Source: Demequina sp. (GTDB taxonomy: Bacteria; Actinomycetota; Actinomycetes; Actinomycetales; Demequinaceae). Taken from it: DNA of 33,326 bases. The notes beneath the pieces were generated by a model. The model was given only the letters and a program-made list of their open reading frames with translations. It was not told the DNA's origin and searched no databases. The stretch's first letter is position 1. Each line of letters opens with the position of its first letter. The stretch is taken from positions 1 to 33,326 of the forward strand of contig NZ_JADQBF010000089.1 in assembly GCF_016278775.1 (NCBI RefSeq). The letters are read 5' to 3'. Below, in pieces: positions 1-6,568 of this stretch. The position numbers were made by a program, and so were the translations under genes.

Positions 1-427
1 CGATGTCCTCAGGCGTCGCGAGACGCGCGCGCCACTTCACGACGAGGTCGGCCGGTGGGACGCCGCACGACGGGTCGTCGGCATCGACTCGTGGCCTGCG
101 GCTGGCGACAAAGCGGTAGACAGCGTTGCGCCAGGATGTTGGCACGACGCGGATGGCCACCGCAGCCTTCCACGGCCAGGGAAGTCCTCGCGCGACCGCG
201 ACCACCGCGTCGGACTGCATGTGAGCCGCACCGTCCCACACCACAAGAGTGGACTTTGTGACGGCGGGCGCGAGTCCCGCGCGCACAACGACCGCCCGAC
301 CCACCTCCCCAGCAGATCCGGCGATCAGAAACCGTTCATGGGCGTCGTGCCGCACCAACCATGCGACAAAGCCGTTGCACAGGCCGCACTCGCCGTCAAA
401 GACGACGACGGCGGGCGCTCTATCCAT
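1..427 (-). CDS. DCC-family (DUF393) thiol-disulfide oxidoreductase-like protein, 3' end outside window
   Basis: Reading the minus strand from the ATG at 427 gives an open frame of 142 codons that reaches base 1 without a stop. It begins MDRAPAVVVFDGECGLCNGF: the DGxCxxC motif near the N-terminus, followed by a hydrophobic stretch and a WDG segment, is the signature of DUF393/DCC proteins. These are small thioredoxin-like proteins of about 120-150 residues, so only a few residues should be missing. The start lies 4 bases after the stop of the flavodoxin gene at 432-971, so the two are probably co-transcribed. That pairs a predicted thiol redox protein with flavodoxins. The family is clear; the substrate is unknown. 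Confidence 0.85.
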   Translation of the reverse strand, partial: MDRAPAVVVFDGECGLCNGFVAWLVRHDAHERFLIAGSAGEVGRAVVVRAGLAPAVTKSTLVVWDGAAHMQSDAVVAVARGLPWPWKAAVAIRVVPTSWRNAVYRFVASRRPRVDADDPSCGVPPADLVVKWRARLATPEDI

Positions 428-431
428 GGCG

Positions 432-971
432 TCAGGGTACGGCCTTGCCTGGCAACGCCAGCCGCTTCAACCCCGCGCCCCACTCTTGGGCCCGGTGGAG
501 TTCGCCTTCCTTGAGCATGCTTCCCGCCCTGCGCACCGCGCGCTGGTTGAGGACCACGAACCCTTCGCCGCTGGTCAACACCTGACAACCTTTGGCTCTG
601 AGGAGCCGTTCGATCGTTGACGCTCCTCCGCGGCCCACGAACCCCTTGACCCTGGTATCGAAGGCCGCAGCAGCTACCTCCGTCTCCGGGAGGTCCCGCA
701 GCCACGTGCGCAGCAGGGGCTGCTCCAGGTCTGCGGGCAACTCCCCGGAGCCGACGGCGCGACGCGAGACGCTCTTCAGCGAGTCGGCGGTGGGCAGAGA
801 CATCCCGTGGACCGGCGATCCGACCACGAGCAGATCGAAGCCCACGACGTCGTCAGGCGACACCTCACCGGTGTGAGCGACGCGGGTTGATGGCCCGATG
901 CCGTCAGCGATGGCGCGTGCCACGGCGGCAGTGTTGCCCCACAGCGACTCGTACACCACCAAGGCATCCAT
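432..971 (-). CDS. flavodoxin-domain protein (downstream copy of tandem pair)
   Basis: This 179-residue cytosolic protein starts MDALVVYESLWGNTA. The beta-strand followed by ES-x-x-GNT is an FMN phosphate-binding loop, and LLVVGSPVHG matches the flavodoxin second flavin-contact region. It is clearly paralogous to the gene at 1042-1560: both share YESLWGNTA, HTGE, AFDTRV, GGAS and HEWG or QEWG at matching positions, which suggests tandem duplication. The ATG at 971 is preceded by six bases and TAGACC (978-983), so the transcript may be leaderless. A GGACC/GGTCC palindrome at 1007-1020 sits where an activator would bind. The probable role is an FMN-dependent electron carrier or flavodoxin-like regulator; the partner is not visible. 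Confidence 0.85.
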   Translation of the reverse strand: MDALVVYESLWGNTAAVARAIADGIGPSTRVAHTGEVSPDDVVGFDLLVVGSPVHGMSLPTADSLKSVSRRAVGSGELPADLEQPLLRTWLRDLPETEVAAAAFDTRVKGFVGRGGASTIERLLRAKGCQVLTSGEGFVVLNQRAVRRAGSMLKEGELHRAQEWGAGLKRLALPGKAVP

Positions 972-977
972 GTCTTA

Positions 978-983
978 GGTCTA
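978..983 (-). promoter_or_regulatory. possible -10 box, leaderless start of flavodoxin gene
   Basis: On the minus strand this reads TAGACC, followed by exactly six bases and the ATG at 971. It fits the TANNNT-N6-ATG leaderless layout except for the last base. A stricter TACCCT at 992-997 is an alternative -10 that would give a short leader. Confidence 0.4.
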
Positions 984-1006
984 TGCCTCGGAGGGTATGC
1001 GGGCCC

Positions 1007-1020
1007 GGGACCATGGTCCG
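1007..1020. promoter_or_regulatory. DosR/DevR-like palindrome upstream of flavodoxin gene
   Basis: GGGACCATGGTCCG contains the perfect 12-base palindrome GGACCATGGTCC. Against the mycobacterial DosR core GGGACTTTAGTCCC, allowing W at the two central positions, 11 of 14 positions match. Its centre is 42.5 bases upstream of the ATG at 971. The same offset is seen at 1596-1609 and, within one base, at 31587-31600. That it binds the response regulator at 31635 is inference. Confidence 0.5.
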
Positions 1021-1041
1021 ATGCCAGCGACCGCCGGTTGA

Positions 1042-1560
1042 CTATGCGCGCGAGGCGAGAAGCTGACCCCACTCGTGCGCTCGATCGATTTCGCCTGCGC
1101 GAAGCATGCTCGCAGCGGCCTTCACATTCTTCTGGTTCACGATGTAGAAGCCCTGAGAGCGGTCGGCGATCCGGTACCCGAGCTCGGTGAGTGCTTTCTC
1201 AATGCGGCTCGCACCGCCGTGGCCGAGGGGTCCGCGCACGCGGGTGTCGAAGGCCGCCGCGACAGCTGACGCCTGGGGAAGGCCCTCGAGCCACGCTCGC
1301 AGGGGCGGCTGCGACACATCGGGAGCGAAGTCGCCGGGGGTGAGAGGCCGCTCGGCCACGGACTTCTTGGAACTCTCGGTGGGAAGGTTGAACGCGTGGA
1401 CGGGGGCGCCGAGGACGAGCAGGTGGGCGCTCGCCGCCTCGGCGGGTTCGATCTCGCCCGTGTGGCGCACGAGCGTGCCTTCGCCGATGCCTTCCCCAAT
1501 GGCGTGCGCGATGGCGGCAGTGTTTCCCCAGAGCGATTCATAAACAACGATTGCAGGCAT
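1042..1560 (-). CDS. flavodoxin-domain protein (upstream copy of tandem pair)
   Basis: This 172-residue protein starts MPAIVVYESLWGNTAA, with the same FMN phosphate loop as its neighbour and LLVLGAPVHA as the second flavin-contact segment. The frame is open further upstream, but the ATG at 1560 was chosen because it aligns with the start of the paralogue and is preceded by GGGATGAAG. The two genes are 70 bases apart and have separate upstream palindromes, so each may have its own promoter. The sequence is soluble, with no signal or membrane segment. It is probably an FMN protein in redox or stress metabolism; the exact role is unknown. Confidence 0.85.
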   Translation of the reverse strand: MPAIVVYESLWGNTAAIAHAIGEGIGEGTLVRHTGEIEPAEAASAHLLVLGAPVHAFNLPTESSKKSVAERPLTPGDFAPDVSQPPLRAWLEGLPQASAVAAAFDTRVRGPLGHGGASRIEKALTELGYRIADRSQGFYIVNQKNVKAAASMLRAGEIDRAHEWGQLLASRA

Positions 1561-1595
1561 GACTTCATCCCATCGGATGGCTCGCGCGCACACAA

Positions 1596-1609
1596 GGGAC
1601 CAAAGCCAT
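1596..1609. promoter_or_regulatory. weaker DosR/DevR-like site upstream of first flavodoxin gene
   Basis: GGGACCAAAGCCAT matches the DosR core (written GGGACTAAAGTCCC) at 10 of 14 positions; the left half is good and the right half degenerate. The centre lies 42.5 bases upstream of the ATG at 1560, the same offset as the site before the second flavodoxin gene. On sequence alone it would be weak; the conserved position is what supports it. Confidence 0.35.
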
Positions 1610-1672
1610 CATGATTCCTCAGGGCCAGCACCGCAGTTTCGCGGTGAACCTTGCCGCCAGCGCCGAGCACGC

Positions 1673-1706
1673 CGCAGGCCCCGCCGTGACACGGTCGGGG
1701 CCTGCG
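1673..1706 (-). terminator. strong hairpin, likely terminator of the GH9 cellulase gene
   Basis: An 11-bp perfect stem (1673-1683 with 1696-1706) encloses a second 5-bp stem, CCGTG/CACGG, giving about 16 paired bases. It lies 31 bases past the cellulase stop codon. No T-run follows on either strand, which is common for high-GC actinobacterial terminators. Confidence 0.7.
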
Positions 1707-1736
1707 GGCTTGTGGCGCTACTGAGGCGTGCTCCTA

Positions 1737-4700
1737 CTACTTCACCGAGCAGGCCTCGCCATTGAGCCAGAACTGCTCGGGGGGAGCCTCCCGCAGCGCT
1801 CCGGGGTCCCCTATGAAGCCGACCGTGGTGCGCTTTCCCGGCTTGATCTGTGCGTTCCACGAGTGACTCTCGGCGGTGACGGTGGCACCTTGTTGGCTCC
1901 ACTGAGCGCTCCAGGCCTGGCTCGTCACCTCATCGTCGCCAGGGTAGGCCCACGACAGCTCCCATCCATTGATGGTGCTCTGGCCGGTGTTGCTGATCCA
2001 GATCTGTGTGTTGTACCCACCCGGCCAGCTGCCATGGACGATGTAGTCCACCTCGCAACGAGGAGCGGGCGTGCCGGCGCCGGAGTCCTGATCCGCCAGG
2101 AACGATGCCGCCCACGACAGTGCCGAGTTCCAGTTGACCGTAATCTCGTTGGTCGACCATGACTGAATGTGGTCCACGTAGCACAGTTGCGGTGCGCAGT
2201 CCGCGTCCGGATAGAGGTTGGCGAAGGTGGGATCCCACGTGCCAACGTCCGTGTTGGGCCCGCCCGCCACGGAGCCGGGCGGCGGGTGTGGCAGGTCTGG
2301 GTTGAGCTGCGCCGAGAACCACCGTGAGTGCTGGTTCTCGCTATACACATCACCCCAGCCGGTGATGTAGGACAACCCGAGTGCATTGCGTCCCAGCAGG
2401 TAGTCCATCGACTCCACCGCAGCATCGAGGTACGGTGCCTCACCGGTGAGGTCGTAAGCGGTGCCGAGGACCACAATGTTGTTGAGCACTTGCGAGTTCG
2501 AACCCCACACGAACGCATCGTCCGGAAGCGCGAGCCCGAACTCCTGAGACTGCTGCACCGCCACGATAGCGTCAGCACCGGCGAGGACCTGGTCCACAAC
2601 GTCGTCCCTGGCGGAGAACCCATTGGGCACTGTCGCCAGGTTGATCTTGGCGATGGCGTCCAATTGGTCCCAACTGAAGGCCGTCAGGGGGAACGAGTCC
2701 TGGTCTTGCACGGGGGAGGCAAGCAAGAAGTCGGCGTACTGCTGGTCACCCGTTGTGAGGAACAACTCTGCCGCCGCCCAATAGAACTCGTCGGAAACGT
2801 CGTCGTCGTTGTACGGACCGCCGCCATTATTGCCGTCGGCCGCGGGGGCGTACACCTCCGGGTTGTCCAGCGCAGCGTTCCACGTGGACTTCGCAGCCGC
2901 TAGCAGTTCTGCGGCGAATGTCGAGTCGTACGGAGCGAACAGTCTGGCACCTTGTGCCGCCGTCGCCGCGAGATTGAGCGTGGCGGCGGTGGAGGGGCGG
3001 TGCAGGTAACGCGCCTGCCCGTCGTTGACGGGCAGCAGGGGCAGGCCGGTCCAACCGTAGTCGTGGATCTTGTGGTGGACCATTCCGGCGTACTGCTCGC
3101 CTTCTGGCACCTGCATCGACAACATGAACTCAAGCTCCCACCGTGCCTCATCCAGTACGTCGGGAACGCCGTTGTTGTGCTCAGGCAGGTTCAGCGTGTT
3201 GTCACCCAGCGCGCCAGCATCCGTGCTCGCGGCGGTCTTGGTGCGCTCAAAAGTGCCCAGCAGTTGAGTCGTGGCGATCCCGCCATTGACTACGTATTTT
3301 CCGTGGTCGCCAGCGTCATACCAGCCGCCGACTACGTCGAGCGTGTAGTCGCAGGTCCACGGCTCGCCGTACACCGTCTCCGACTCATCCGCCGGTTGGC
3401 AGGGCACGTCCAAGTCGCCCTGATTGACCGCACCGTCAGCGGGAGAGGAGACGTGTCCGGCCGCACGCGCGTAGGCGTCGCCCACGATGCTGGCCTCGAT
3501 CTCCGTGCCCGACCGCGCCAGGTAGAAGTAGTTGAGCGCGTCGAGTCGCAACTGCTCGTAGAGGTCGTCGCCAATGACGAACTGTGCGCTCGTATCTGCG
3601 TCCGCCTGCAACGTGTAGACGCCGGGCGTTGTCGTGGAGGAGAAATCGATCCCATGGACGTTCGCTCCCGCGGAGTCGTCGACGCCAAGGGGAGAGGTGG
3701 TGCCCGTCGCGACCGCAGTACCCGCTTCATCGACAAGGGACCAGTCGAGCGGCTCGGTGGCGTCGGTGACGAGAGTGGCGTTCTTGGGGCCTCCGGTGAG
3801 GTAGCCCACCTGGTTGACCTTGACCCTCGGTCCCGTTTCTGGCGTGTAGCGCGGCAGTTCGGCACCGCCCACGAGCGACACGTTGTCGACACAGAAGTCC
3901 CATGACTCGGCCGCTCCGCCTACCTGGAACGCGATCTGCAGGTTGCTCACCTCGTCGTCGAGTGTGAAGCTCGACTGATAGGACTCGCCGCTGCCAGGAA
4001 CCGCGTTGATCTCGGTGTAGACGGTATATGGGGCTCCGTTGACGCCCACAAGCGCCCTGACCGGCCCCGAGCCACTCGCATCGAATGACAGGGTGTAGTC
4101 GCCAGCGGGCAGCACGAGGTCGTTGTACACGAGTCCGACGTCCCATGGGTTGGCGGTGCCTGCCGGGACCGATGCGCAGAAGCTGCCGTCTGCAGTCGTG
4201 GTCGACGCGAAGCTATACTGCGCGAACGGGTCAAGACCGTCGTCGAACGTGCCGTTGGCGACAAATTCGATGCCAGGCGCGGACACGGAAACGTCGTCCA
4301 CACAGAAGGTGAAGCCGCTCGAGGCGCCGCCCAGCTGGAAGGCCACCTGAGGATCCGTCGCGTCCTCATCCAGGGTGAAGCCCACCTCGTAGTGGACCAT
4401 GTCGTCCCCAGGGATCGCGTTCACCTCCGAATAGACCGTGTAGGCGCCGCCGTTCTGGGCGACGATCGCGCGCACCGGCCCGTCGCCAGAGGCGGAAAAG
4501 CTGAACAGGTAGTCGCCGGCGGGCAAGGTCAGGTCGTTCTGGCCCATGCCGACGTCCCACGGATTCGTGGTGCCTCCTGGGACCTCGCCGCAGAACTGCG
4601 TGCCGTCGAACTCCGCGGAATCAAAGCCGTAGGTGAACCAGCCAGCCTCGCCGGCCTCAAAGTCACCGTTCGTCACGTCTGCCGAGGCAGGAGCGAGGGT

Positions 4701-4766
4701 CACAAGTCCAAGAACTGCCGCGCCGATGGCGGCCATAGTCGTGCGTGTCAACGTCGGTGTAAACAC
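1737..4766 (-). CDS. secreted multidomain GH9 cellulase (CBM4-CBM4-Ig-GH9-CBM2)
   Basis: This 1009-residue extracellular enzyme is predicted to hydrolyse beta-1,4-glucan in cellulose. Order: signal peptide 1-29 cut after ASA; two homologous CBM4/9-type modules at about 30-160 and 165-305 (both carry NPWDVG, LPAGDY and FCVD); a CelD_N Ig-like domain from 313 (VKVNQVGY); the GH9 domain at about 410-890; and a CBM2 cellulose-binding domain at 904-1009. The GH9 catalytic residues look intact: DAGDH (D484, D487), the HSRWF histidine region and the acid Glu874 in NEITVNWN. The order resembles CenC of Cellulomonas fimi, with CBM2 at the C-terminus. An in-frame ATG exists at 4802, but the GTG at 4766 has GAAAGG eight bases upstream and puts a clean signal peptide at residue 1. 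Palindromes at 4840-4939 suggest LacI-type control. Confidence 0.95.
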   Translation of the reverse strand: MFTPTLTRTTMAAIGAAVLGLVTLAPASADVTNGDFEAGEAGWFTYGFDSAEFDGTQFCGEVPGGTTNPWDVGMGQNDLTLPAGDYLFSFSASGDGPVRAIVAQNGGAYTVYSEVNAIPGDDMVHYEVGFTLDEDATDPQVAFQLGGASSGFTFCVDDVSVSAPGIEFVANGTFDDGLDPFAQYSFASTTTADGSFCASVPAGTANPWDVGLVYNDLVLPAGDYTLSFDASGSGPVRALVGVNGAPYTVYTEINAVPGSGESYQSSFTLDDEVSNLQIAFQVGGAAESWDFCVDNVSLVGGAELPRYTPETGPRVKVNQVGYLTGGPKNATLVTDATEPLDWSLVDEAGTAVATGTTSPLGVDDSAGANVHGIDFSSTTTPGVYTLQADADTSAQFVIGDDLYEQLRLDALNYFYLARSGTEIEASIVGDAYARAAGHVSSPADGAVNQGDLDVPCQPADESETVYGEPWTCDYTLDVVGGWYDAGDHGKYVVNGGIATTQLLGTFERTKTAASTDAGALGDNTLNLPEHNNGVPDVLDEARWELEFMLSMQVPEGEQYAGMVHHKIHDYGWTGLPLLPVNDGQARYLHRPSTAATLNLAATAAQGARLFAPYDSTFAAELLAAAKSTWNAALDNPEVYAPAADGNNGGGPYNDDDVSDEFYWAAAELFLTTGDQQYADFLLASPVQDQDSFPLTAFSWDQLDAIAKINLATVPNGFSARDDVVDQVLAGADAIVAVQQSQEFGLALPDDAFVWGSNSQVLNNIVVLGTAYDLTGEAPYLDAAVESMDYLLGRNALGLSYITGWGDVYSENQHSRWFSAQLNPDLPHPPPGSVAGGPNTDVGTWDPTFANLYPDADCAPQLCYVDHIQSWSTNEITVNWNSALSWAASFLADQDSGAGTPAPRCEVDYIVHGSWPGGYNTQIWISNTGQSTINGWELSWAYPGDDEVTSQAWSAQWSQQGATVTAESHSWNAQIKPGKRTTVGFIGDPGALREAPPEQFWLNGEACSVK

Positions 4767-4839
4767 GTGTGAACCTTTCGTTGGGGGTGCGAAAGTGCCC
4801 ATCAGCGGGCCCCTTTGCCCGCCGCGATGACGCTAGCAA

Positions 4840-4849
4840 GAAACGTTTC
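4840..4849. promoter_or_regulatory. LacI-family-like palindrome in the cellulase leader
   Basis: GAAACGTTTC is a perfect 10-base palindrome with the central CG typical of LacI/GalR operators. It lies 74-83 bases upstream of the cellulase GTG. Its regulator is not in this window. Confidence 0.4.
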
Positions 4850-4853
4850 GATG

Positions 4854-4888
4854 TGCCGGTTTTGTACCGGTTCATACCGAAATTTACC
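4854..4888. repeat. helically phased TACC repeats in the cellulase upstream region
   Basis: TACC occurs at 4865, 4875 and 4885, exactly 10 bases apart, with a related TGCC at 4854. The 10-base period places the copies on one face of the helix. Either an activator with direct-repeat sites or AT-rich curvature would explain it. No regulator was identified. Confidence 0.35.
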
Positions 4889-4908
4889 CCGGTAGCAGGC
4901 CTCATGAT

Positions 4909-4922
4909 CGAGAGCGCTCCCA
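4909..4922. promoter_or_regulatory. CebR/CelR-like operator upstream of the cellulase gene
   Basis: The minus strand reads TGGGAGCGCTCTCG, matching 12 of 14 bases of the palindrome TGGGAGCGCTCCCA bound by the cello-oligosaccharide-responsive LacI repressors CelR (Thermobifida) and CebR (Streptomyces). It lies about 145 bases upstream of the GTG at 4766. The motif match is direct; binding is inferred. Confidence 0.65.
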
Positions 4923-4925
4923 CTT

Positions 4926-4939
4926 GCGAAGCGCTTCCC
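4926..4939. promoter_or_regulatory. second AGCGCT-centred palindrome, possible CebR/CelR-like half of a tandem operator
   Basis: GAAGCGCTTC (4928-4937) is a perfect 10-base palindrome with the same AGCGCT core as the site at 4909-4922. The centres are 17 bases apart. Over 14 bases it matches the CebR/CelR consensus at only 9 positions, so it may be a weak second site. Confidence 0.4.
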
Positions 4940-5003
4940 TCGCCGTCACTGCCCGCGGCTTCCAAGCATCTGTGACAACTGATGCGCCGCCCGCTTGACC
5001 GAT

Positions 5004-5017
5004 GCGGCATGGGCCGC
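5004..5017 (-). terminator. weak hairpin after the lipoprotein gene
   Basis: GCGGC-ATGG-GCCGC forms a 5-bp stem with a 4-base loop, 22 bases past the stop of the lipoprotein gene at 5039-5476. There is no T-run. It is only a candidate terminator. The rest of 4940-5003 shows nothing recognisable. Confidence 0.3.
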
Positions 5018-5038
5018 GGTGGGGTGGGGCGCGGGGGC

Positions 5039-5476
5039 TTACGGGCTCAGGGGCGACGGCTCCGAGACTGCCAGCAAGGTGCCCGTGTCGTCTTGAGCCG
5101 CCACCCTCCACGACATGTCTTCAAACACGTAGGGGCCGATGGCGTCGGGTTCGGACGTGCCGCCCACGTGAACCTCGGTTTCCGTTCCTTCCCACGTCCA
5201 GTAGCCGACTCCCGAGGAGTCGAGCACCGTGACGAGGTACATCGTCGCGCCGTCAACGGGGGTCCAGGTGAGCAGCGGCCGGGGACCCGGGTCCGCTGCA
5301 GTGACGGCGATGGTGTCGAGGTAGTCGCCGATGGCGAACTCGCTCGACGTTGCCGTGGTGGTGGCCGATGGTGCGGGGCTCGCCGATGCGTTGCCTCCGT
5401 CGGAGGAGCAGCCGGTGAGCAGCAGGGCAGCGCACGCCAGGACGGGGAGGGTTGTCCTCAGGACCGGCGCGCGCAT
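5039..5476 (-). CDS. predicted lipoprotein with Fn3-like segment, function unknown
   Basis: This 145-residue protein has a lipoprotein signal: a charged start, a hydrophobic run and the lipobox LLTGC, so the mature form should be lipidated at that cysteine and anchored outside the membrane. A Ser/Thr/Ala-rich linker follows. The remaining 90 residues look like a small beta-sandwich, with the fibronectin-III-like run LTWTPVDGATMYLVTVLDS. The ATG at 5476 has GGAGG seven bases upstream; a GTG immediately before it is less well spaced. The gene overlaps the end of the secreted-protein gene at 5476-6510, so they are translationally coupled and may act together. I do not recognise a named family. 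Confidence 0.75.
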   Translation of the reverse strand: MRAPVLRTTLPVLACAALLLTGCSSDGGNASASPAPSATTTATSSEFAIGDYLDTIAVTAADPGPRPLLTWTPVDGATMYLVTVLDSSGVGYWTWEGTETEVHVGGTSEPDAIGPYVFEDMSWRVAAQDDTGTLLAVSEPSPLSP

Positions 5477-6510
5477 CACAGGTCCTCCATGTAGTCCTGA
5501 ATCTGGATTTGCGTGTCAACCCAGCCGGCGCTGGCCGCCGCCCACCACGTCCGGTTAAGCGTGGCCTCGTCGCCCGCATCGAAGGCATCGGTGGCGCGGC
5601 CGAGGAGTTCAGACTCGTACGCGCTGCGCAGGTCAGCATCGCCGTCGAAGACGCCTGCCCTGACCCCTGCCGAGATCATTGCGAGGAGGTCGGTGAGGCT
5701 CAGACTTGCGGGGTCCGCGCTTGCGGCGTCGAGCAGGTCCCCGATGACGAATTTCGCAACGTGCCGTAGCGCAGCACGGCCCTCCGAACACGACCGCGAC
5801 GTGCCGCCAGTGACGCTCTCAGCGAAGTCGAGGAACTCGCGCAACGCGAAGCCGTCCAGGGTGCCCGCGTTGTAGGAGGCCACGACGCGTTCCCCGCGCG
5901 CCGCGAGGTCGCTCGCGCGCCGTGAGAGCTCGTCGCTCGACGGCCCTGAGTCTGCTCTCCTCACCGCCACCCACGTGCCTCCCGGGCCGCTCGTCGTGCC
6001 GCCGCCCGCGACGACGGATTCCGTGAATTCGTGATTCCACGTTCCGGAGACCAGGTCGCACGACACGTCGCGAGTGACCATCTGCCCCACGGGATTTCCA
6101 AGTTCTGCCGGGCTGAAGGTGAAGTCCATGCCGAGCGAATCCTCTTGAACGCGCAGGCTCGCGAGAGTCAGCGTGAGTTCGCCGTCCGACATCCCGACTT
6201 CCCCGCTACCCATGCCCCGCGCGGAGACGCCGCTGGTGGGTTCCGTCATGAAGACCGTGAGTCGGTAATTCCCGGTGACGGAGGTGCCATTCTTGGAGAA
6301 GGAGAGGGTCCCCGCTCCCTGGTAGTCCGGTGCGAAGGGGTCTTCGCCGCCGAAGTCCACGCTCCCCACATAGGACAAGGATCCGGCCCAGTCCCCGTCT
6401 TCCACGTCGACGGCCGTGGCATGCGCGGAAGCGACGGGAATGATGACAAGTCCGACGGTTGCGGCGCATGCCGCTGCCGTCGTCCGAATGCGCTGCGGAG
6501 AGCGTCTCAT
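5476..6510 (-). CDS. secreted protein of unknown function
   Basis: This 344-residue protein has a Sec-type signal peptide (MRRSPQRIR, a hydrophobic core, then ASAHA) and no later membrane span, so it is probably exported. Residues 35-190 look beta-rich and Gly/Ser/Thr-rich (WAGSLSYVGSV, YQGAGTLSFSKNG, VTGNYRL), a pattern seen in extracellular beta-sandwich proteins. The C-terminal half is helical and acidic, with repeated Ala/Asp/Leu segments, and two cysteines could form a disulfide. The ATG at 6510 is preceded by TAATCT at 6517-6522 with a 6-base gap, indicating a leaderless transcript. It overlaps the downstream lipoprotein gene. I do not recognise a family. Confidence 0.75.
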   Translation of the reverse strand: MRRSPQRIRTTAAACAATVGLVIIPVASAHATAVDVEDGDWAGSLSYVGSVDFGGEDPFAPDYQGAGTLSFSKNGTSVTGNYRLTVFMTEPTSGVSARGMGSGEVGMSDGELTLTLASLRVQEDSLGMDFTFSPAELGNPVGQMVTRDVSCDLVSGTWNHEFTESVVAGGGTTSGPGGTWVAVRRADSGPSSDELSRRASDLAARGERVVASYNAGTLDGFALREFLDFAESVTGGTSRSCSEGRAALRHVAKFVIGDLLDAASADPASLSLTDLLAMISAGVRAGVFDGDADLRSAYESELLGRATDAFDAGDEATLNRTWWAAASAGWVDTQIQIQDYMEDL

Positions 6511-6516
6511 ACGGCG

Positions 6517-6522
6517 AGATTA
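6517..6522 (-). promoter_or_regulatory. -10 box, leaderless start of the secreted-protein gene
   Basis: The minus strand reads TAATCT, then six bases, then the ATG at 6510. This is the TANNNT-N6-ATG pattern expected when transcription begins on the start codon. Confidence 0.6.
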
Positions 6523-6531
6523 CCAGCGATA

Positions 6532-6545
6532 GGGACAAAGGTCCT
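6532..6545. promoter_or_regulatory. DosR/DevR-like palindrome upstream of the secreted-protein gene
   Basis: GGGACAAAGGTCCT holds GGAC-N4-GTCC and matches the DosR core at 11 of 14 positions. The centre is 28.5 bases from the ATG at 6510, not about 42 as at the flavodoxin genes, so it overlaps the -35 region if that promoter is right. It could be a repressing site or a chance palindrome. Confidence 0.3.
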
Positions 6546-6568
6546 GGGCAGGCGGACCGCGACGCGGT

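Noticed and set aside
2952-3905. 317-codon plus-strand frame inside the cellulase gene
   Set aside because: It lies wholly opposite the well-supported GH9 gene, has no ribosome site and its composition is typical of an antisense frame.
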